Part shown: one piece after another, positions 58,932-64,000 of the stretch | How positions within the stretch are numbered: the first letter of the stretch is position 1 | Layout: every line of letters starts with the position of its first letter | Origin: Chlorokybus atmophyticus | Lineage: Eukaryota > Streptophyta > Chlorokybophyceae > Chlorokybales > Chlorokybaceae | Length of the DNA stretch: 64,000 nt | Assembly: GCA_009103225.1 (NCBI GenBank) | Contig: RHPI01002204.1 | Location: 186,001-250,000 of the forward strand | Reading direction: 5' to 3' | The notes under the pieces: model-generated | Databases searched by the model: none | What the model was told of the DNA's origin: nothing | Seen by the model: the letters and a program-made list of their open reading frames with translations, nothing else | Position numbers and translations under genes: made by a program

Positions 58932-59826
58932 CCTGATGTGCCACAAGTCCTTGTCTCACATGGTCTGCTGGTGGCGATGTCCAGTGTAGGACGAGGAAGC
59001 GGCGGCGGTGACGACGGGGTCGAGGAGGAGGTTGACCTTGGTGGGTTGATATTGGTATAGAACTGTACAGTCGTTGAGATGTTGAGGAGAAGAGTACTGG
59101 CCTACTGTTTTGCAGTTATGCTTCGGGTACGTCCACTACAGGATAGGCATGACTGATTGAGACCCTCTCCTTGACCCTACTGAGTCTGTCTCACGCTGTT
59201 CCTGCTGTGCACATAAGCCTGAAGGGCCAGTGCAGCATGCAGTGATTGCTTTGCTGTCTGCATACAGATTGTGATGCAACACGTGTGTAAGTGTCTTTGC
59301 TGGTTGGCGTGCGCGTAATGTAATCAATGCATAAAACAGTAAAGTTTAAGAACACGGACGACCATAACATGAATGAAGGCAACACACGTCTAATGCCTTG
59401 GTTAGCCCATACAGTTTTCATAACTGCACACATCTCTACTACTCTGTCTACAAACGCTGATTGCAAGCAATTCTCAAGTAAGTTGTGCTCAGCGTATGTC
59501 CAGTAGCGTTCTGTAAAGCAGTAATCAAAGGTAAACACGTCAGGAGCGTTTACAACCAATCACTCTTCGACCTGTGAACAGAAAGTACGGCCTGTTTCAA
59601 GGGGCAAGAATATTGTCACCACTTGATGATAGACTTGCCCCAGCAAGCAACCTCTCTGTTTCATATGAAAGACCCAAGCACACATGCCAACACAAGGATT
59701 GTGCTTGACAACTGTTATTCAAGGGGGAGGTCAGCCCATAGACGCCTCCGTTGCCAATTGCAACCAACAACAACACCAGCTAGCAACAGCATACATGATA
59801 CACATCAACCACTACCCCAACGATTT
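58932..59826. other. Intergenic, no gene recognised
   Basis: The region between the YidD start and the HCF107-like stop. The minus-strand frame 59559-59191 is open for 122 codons but has no recognisable family or neighbouring exons. Confidence 0.45.
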
Positions 59827-62570
59827 TCATATCCTGATTTTGAATCGCTCGGGGTTGCTGACCTTCCTCACACCCGCGCGTGTGACCCGCACACCACTCT
59901 TACCATTACCACTACTTTGCCTTTCCCACGCCGCCACCCACGCAGCGACTTGGTCGTACATGGGCGCTAGGAAGCCGGACACGCCAGGCTTGCCCGGGTA
60001 GTAGGCTCCGTTGGCAACGGCCTGCGGGTCCTGCATAGCCGCCTCGGCCGCGGCCGTGACAAGTGTCATGCTGCTTGGCCTCACATCCAACTCGAGCGTC
60101 TCAGTCCTCTTCTCCATGCACAGGTTGCGCAGCTCGTCTGCGCGCGGAAGATCCCCAAGCCTCTCTTCCATTTGTGCCCACGCCTGTGCACAACGTTGTC
60201 TCCCTGTCAGCAATAACAACACACACGCACCATCGAGCTCTTCTCCCAGCGTGTATACGTACCATCCAGGATGGGACGCTGCTGGGGTCAGCCTTCACTG
60301 CGCACTTGTAGAGTGCGCGCGCGAAAGCAATGTTGCTTTGCCTATCCTCCAACACGCCCCACGCCTGCAAAGTGGATACGCACACGCATATCGTGAGTGC
60401 CTGTGCACTCTAAATAATGTGGGATGAGACAGCCTGCAAAGGCTTGCCTGAAACAGCTTTGCTACATTCTTGTTTGTGGGATCAGCCCACACGCCCTTCT
60501 GAAACAGCTCCCTCGCCCTGTCCAGGTTGCCTTCCCGGAACTCCATGACCGCCCAAGCCTGCATGCAAGCCATGGTTTACTTCAAACAAGCTCAACGCTT
60601 CAGATGCAACTAGTATTTGAATTGAAAGCCAACCTGCCACACTGGTTGATGCGATGAATCTGCGCGCACACCCTCCTCAAACAATCTGCGGGCGGTTTCG
60701 AGGTTGCCCTGCTTGTGCTCGAACAGAGCCCAAGCCTGATGCATAGAGCGCGACCATCAGCACACTTGCCCAGGTGGCAAACTAAGTACATAGAATGGTT
60801 TGTGCATGTGAGCTTGCCTGCCAGTTTGCTGGGTCTCTCCGATTAAGCTTTGTGCATTTTTCCAGCAGGTCGCGGATGGTGTCAGGATGCCCACCTTGCT
60901 TGGACTCCCAAATGGCCCATGCTTGCCACAGGTAACAGTTCCGTGGCACTTCTTCTGTCCCTCGCTGTATGCATATGCTGGTCAGATCAAGCAGCAAAAA
61001 CACAGCAGTGTGCAAGACAAGACCCTGAACAACACAACAACAATATCCAACAGTGCATTGTCACGCCTACGTGATACAAGATGCATACTTTGAACAGCCT
61101 GCGAGCTTCGTAGGTGTTGCCGGCCTCAACTTCCATCAACGCCCATGCCTGTGTGTTACACCGAAGATGCGCAGCTGAGCAACGCAGTGTGCAAACAAGC
61201 AAGCATACCAACACTCTAGATCCACGCACCTGCCACAGTGCCGCACTGCTTGGGTTGGTCCTTACACCAAGCTGAAAGTAGTGCCTCGCAGTGTCCAAGC
61301 GACCCGCATCAGACTGCGATGATAGCAAGACAGCACTCAGAGTTATGCTCTTTCACAAAGGACAAGCACGCACATTCATCCACATGTGCGGGTGGTGAGA
61401 CCGTACCTCCATGAGCGCAAGTGACTGATACAGAAAGGCATTTCCTGGATCATAGCGGGCGCCCTTCACAAGGAGATCCCTGGCTTTTCGCAAATTGCCG
61501 TCACGCTTTTCAAGCATCGCCCACGCATGCCATGATGGACCGTGCTTTGGGTCCGCCACTGTGGCGGAGTCGAACAGGTCGCGCGCCTTCGACAGGTTGC
61601 CTTGCTGCTCCTCAAACACGCCCCACGACTGCCACAAGAACGGGTTGTTGCCCTCCACGGCAGCCACACCCGCTTCATACAGCGCCCGCGCACGCTCCGG
61701 CCGCCCAGCAACCTGCTCCATGCGTGCCAACGCAACATATGCCCGCCCATCTGTTGGCAGCAGCTCCAAACACCTCCTGAAACCTGCTTCAGCCTCCTGC
61801 GGGAAAGCGCAAGCAGACATTGGCGCATGCTACTGCTCAGCAATGCCACACACAGACAACCAAATTGCACAACACAACCAGCGCACACTTTGCGGACAAC
61901 AGCCGACAGACAGCTCCAACATAAACACAGCGATAACAAATGCTGTCTTCACAACGGACACCAGTGTGCAAGACACTACTGTCGAGTAACGACGACCAAT
62001 TCTCAACTATGCTACCCCTGAATGAACAAACAGCATTTGCGTCAACCATCTGTAGTAGAATTCACAAACCCTAATGCAGATCAGGCAGTGTGACCACTAC
62101 GGAAACCTCCAGAGCGAGCCACAGCCTATTACGGCTGCATGCCACTGGCCAATGTGTCTGTTACTCACCCTAAAACGTCCTTGTCTGCGCAACTGGCGAG
62201 CCCTCCACAGCCCCAGGTCGACATTGAGCTTAGCAATCTTCTCAGGGAGGCCCTTGGGGGAGGTGGGCGGGGAGGAGGAGGAGGCGGCGGACGTTGACGG
62301 CGCGGAGGACGACGGCGAGGTGGTCGGCAGTGACGACGACGATGACGACGTCGATGGGTGAGACGCGTCGCCTTCTTCTTCCGTCCGCACCACCACCCCC
62401 GCTGCCGAAGCCCTGATAGACGACAACCTCCTGGAGGACGTCCTCACCGGCCTGGGCCTCTCCGGCAGCAGCAGTGGCGGCGCTCCCTTCCAAGCAGGCA
62501 TGGCCAACATAGCTGCAAATGTCGAGGATGACGATGGGCACTGCATCACCGGCGCCGATAATGACGCCAT
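59827..62570 (-). CDS. HCF107: HCF107/MBB1-like HAT-repeat protein, plastid RNA stability factor
   Basis: Nine exons, all phase 0: 62570-62169, 61796-61407, 61313-61230, 61148-61089, 60964-60818, 60735-60634, 60558-60448, 60364-60263, 60183-59827; 584 residues. The N terminus MASLSAPVMQCPSSS is transit-peptide-like and is followed by a Ser/Pro-rich linker; an alternative ATG lies at 62705. From residue about 130 there are ten or so half-a-TPR (HAT) repeats with the pattern AWA-x-x-E-x-x-x-GN-x-x-ARxLF...G...DP. The C-terminal domain is conserved-looking (YYPGKPGVSGFLAPMYD). HCF107 and algal MBB1 bind the 5' ends of psbH/psbB transcripts and protect them. Most exons start exactly at the Ala-Trp of a repeat. 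Introns 5 and 7 begin with GC. Confidence 0.85.
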
Positions 62571-63247
62571 CGCAGCGGCGGCGGCGGAGGACGCGCACAA
62601 CGTCGGCCACGTCGACACTATGTGACGCTTCGTCGACAGCGTCGGCAAGAGACGGCTGCGCGTCGACACTTGATCGCGTCGACATGCAGTGTCGGCGTTG
62701 TGCATCGCATGGCAGCTAGCAGACAAACCCTAGAAAAGGAATATTTGCTCTGTGCCTAGCGGCGGCGGTGTCGTGGTTGTCGTAGGTGCTGTCGGCAGCG
62801 GTGCGGCAGGACTGGTTCGCTGTGTGTTGTTACAGATGCGCGTCTTGTGCTGTTTATGAGGCTGGATTGGGCAAGATACTGGTGGCAAGCCAGGAGTACA
62901 GCTTGAAGCAGCAGCAGCAGCAGCAGCAGCAATAGCGCCACGGCGGTTTCCCGCGCTGCTTTGTCAAAAGCGCCTGCTGACGGCTGGAGATCCGCAGCAA
63001 AGAACGCTGCGGCATGGCTGTGGTGCTGTCCTAGGTACGGTCATGTCAGTCTGCCTTCGCACTCAGAGAACTAGCAGATCAGCTGCTGGCTGCGTCGTTG
63101 TTCAAGTAACAGTAACTATCAATGGCAAATTGTTCAATTGGCAATTTCGTTTGATCAACTGAAGAATATGATGGTCATGGCTACCGTGTTTGCAGTTTAC
63201 ATGCCTACATTGCGCCCCGCGCTCTCTTACGTCCAGCTGTAGCGGAC
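62571..63247. promoter_or_regulatory. Intergenic region between divergent HCF107-like and UBP genes
   Basis: 677 bp separate the two start codons, so the promoters of both genes lie here. GC-rich to about 62990, with a GCA repeat at 62908-62931, then AT-richer. No single motif stands out. Confidence 0.5.
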
Positions 63248-64000
63248 ATGGGAGGATCTTCCTCTAAGCTTGAGAAAGCTTTGGGCGAGGCTTTTCCTGA
63301 GGGAGAGAGGTTTTTTGGCTTGGAGAACTTTGGGAATACCTGCTATTGCAACAGCGTGCTTCAGGTGATTGAGAAAAGCCGTTTACATGTGTCAGTTGAT
63401 GGTAGCAGACTGTTGCATAGACGTGCTCATCCTGGTATTGCAGGCTCTCTTTTTCTGCATACCGTTCAGGGAGAGACTCTTAGAGTATTACTCTAAAGCT
63501 CTTGCTAGCAACAAGGTCCCGGCAGAAGAGAATCTGCTGTACTGCTTGGCGGACCTGTTTACGCAGGTACAGCGATACAATGCAGCTGTGTGCGGTGATC
63601 TGTTTGATGTACACTTGTGTTGTAGTTGCGTTGTCTATGTCAAGAAGACTCCATCCATATCCCTAGCTGCTGTGTGCCTGTTTGGTTGTGTTGCTGTAGT
63701 GCCCTTGACTGTTAAGGCTAGTGTAGCGCACATTGAAGTCACATACAGCATTCAATGGAGCTGACTTCTTGGCGGCAGATCACAAGTCAGAAGAAGAAAA
63801 CCGGTGTGGTGGCTCCCAAAAAGTTTATTCAACGATTGAAGAAGCAGAATGAGCTTTTCCGCAGTTACATGCATCAGGTAACCTTGGTTGGCACAAATTC
63901 AGGTTCGCTGTTGGTAGATCGCTTGACAAAAGGGGGTTGCTTATGTGATGCTTCACAGGACGCACACGAGTTCCTGAATTTTTTGCTTAATGAACTTGCC
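63248..64000 (+). CDS. Ubiquitin-specific protease UBP3/UBP4 type (USP12/46 family), 5' part
   Basis: The gene runs off the window. Exons 63248-63364, 63444-63566, 63779-63877 and 63959 onward, all phase 0. The start [20 protein letters not shown] has Gly at position 2 and could be N-myristoylated. The Cys box [16 protein letters not shown] holds the catalytic Cys at residue 32. Then [29 protein letters not shown] and [20 protein letters not shown] follow, the plant UBP3/4 signature, and [19 protein letters not shown], the QQD box. The His box lies beyond the edge. UBP3/4 remove ubiquitin in the nucleus and cytosol; in Arabidopsis they are needed for pollen development. Confidence 0.95.

Noticed and set aside
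59191-59559. 122-residue minus-strand ORF as a gene
   Set aside because: No known domain, no clear splice partners and no conserved neighbour. Treated as chance.

Overview
The window looks like nuclear DNA of a streptophyte, most likely a charophyte-type green alga or a close relative of land plants. Spliced genes for plant-lineage proteins sit among dense transposable elements: a GPAT9-type acyltransferase, OEP61/TPR7, LSM3, a plastid rhodanese of the TrhO/STR7-8 family, YidD, an HCF107/MBB1-like HAT protein, a UBP3/4-type deubiquitinase and a protein with a ZF-HD dimerisation zinc finger. The genes have short GT-AG introns (some GC-AG). No bacterial operon features are present. The organism call rests on protein similarity recognised by eye and is an inference.

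Bases 1-33,000 are almost entirely mobile DNA. A tandem Ty1/copia array (LTR-copia-LTR-copia-LTR, 841-10270) appears to lie inside a decayed Ty3/gypsy element (1-840 and 10271-about 13300) whose Pol ends in a PHD finger. A gag remnant of a second Ty3-like element follows on the minus strand (14470-15628). A PIF/Harbinger-type element (16866-21917) carries a Myb/SANT-like gene and a DDE transposase. Next is a 2.7-kb segment with about 140-bp inverted ends that encloses a RING-finger gene (22714-25384). It is followed by a GIY-YIG nuclease gene, an unknown spliced gene and a Helitron Rep/helicase (28191-32278). A (GA)n tract of about 380 bp lies at 33919-34299.

Bases 34,500-64,000 are gene-rich. 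In order: GPAT9-like (minus), an unknown spliced gene (plus), a ZF-HD/SAND-like/CW zinc-finger regulator (plus, 4 exons), a chloroplast-type rhodanese (minus, 8 exons), LSM3 (minus, 3 exons), OEP61/TPR7 (plus, 11 exons), a non-autonomous Harbinger-like element (54850-56040), an orphan GC-rich ORF (plus), YidD (minus, 4 exons), an HCF107-like HAT-repeat protein (minus, 9 exons), and the 5' end of a UBP3/4-like ubiquitin protease (plus, running off the window).

Several products point to the plastid: the rhodanese, YidD and HCF107-like proteins have transit-peptide-like N termini, and OEP61 is a tail-anchored TPR receptor. LSM3/OEP61 and HCF107-like/UBP are divergent pairs that probably share promoters. 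The most unusual items are the ZF-HD + SAND-like + CW architecture, the in-frame UGA inside the Gag zinc knuckle of both copia copies, the double initiator-tRNA complementarity next to the copia LTR, the TIR-flanked RING gene with its neighbouring GIY-YIG/Helitron cluster, and an excess of GC-AG introns. Exon coordinates were worked out by hand from reading frame and splice consensus. They are phase-consistent unless stated otherwise.
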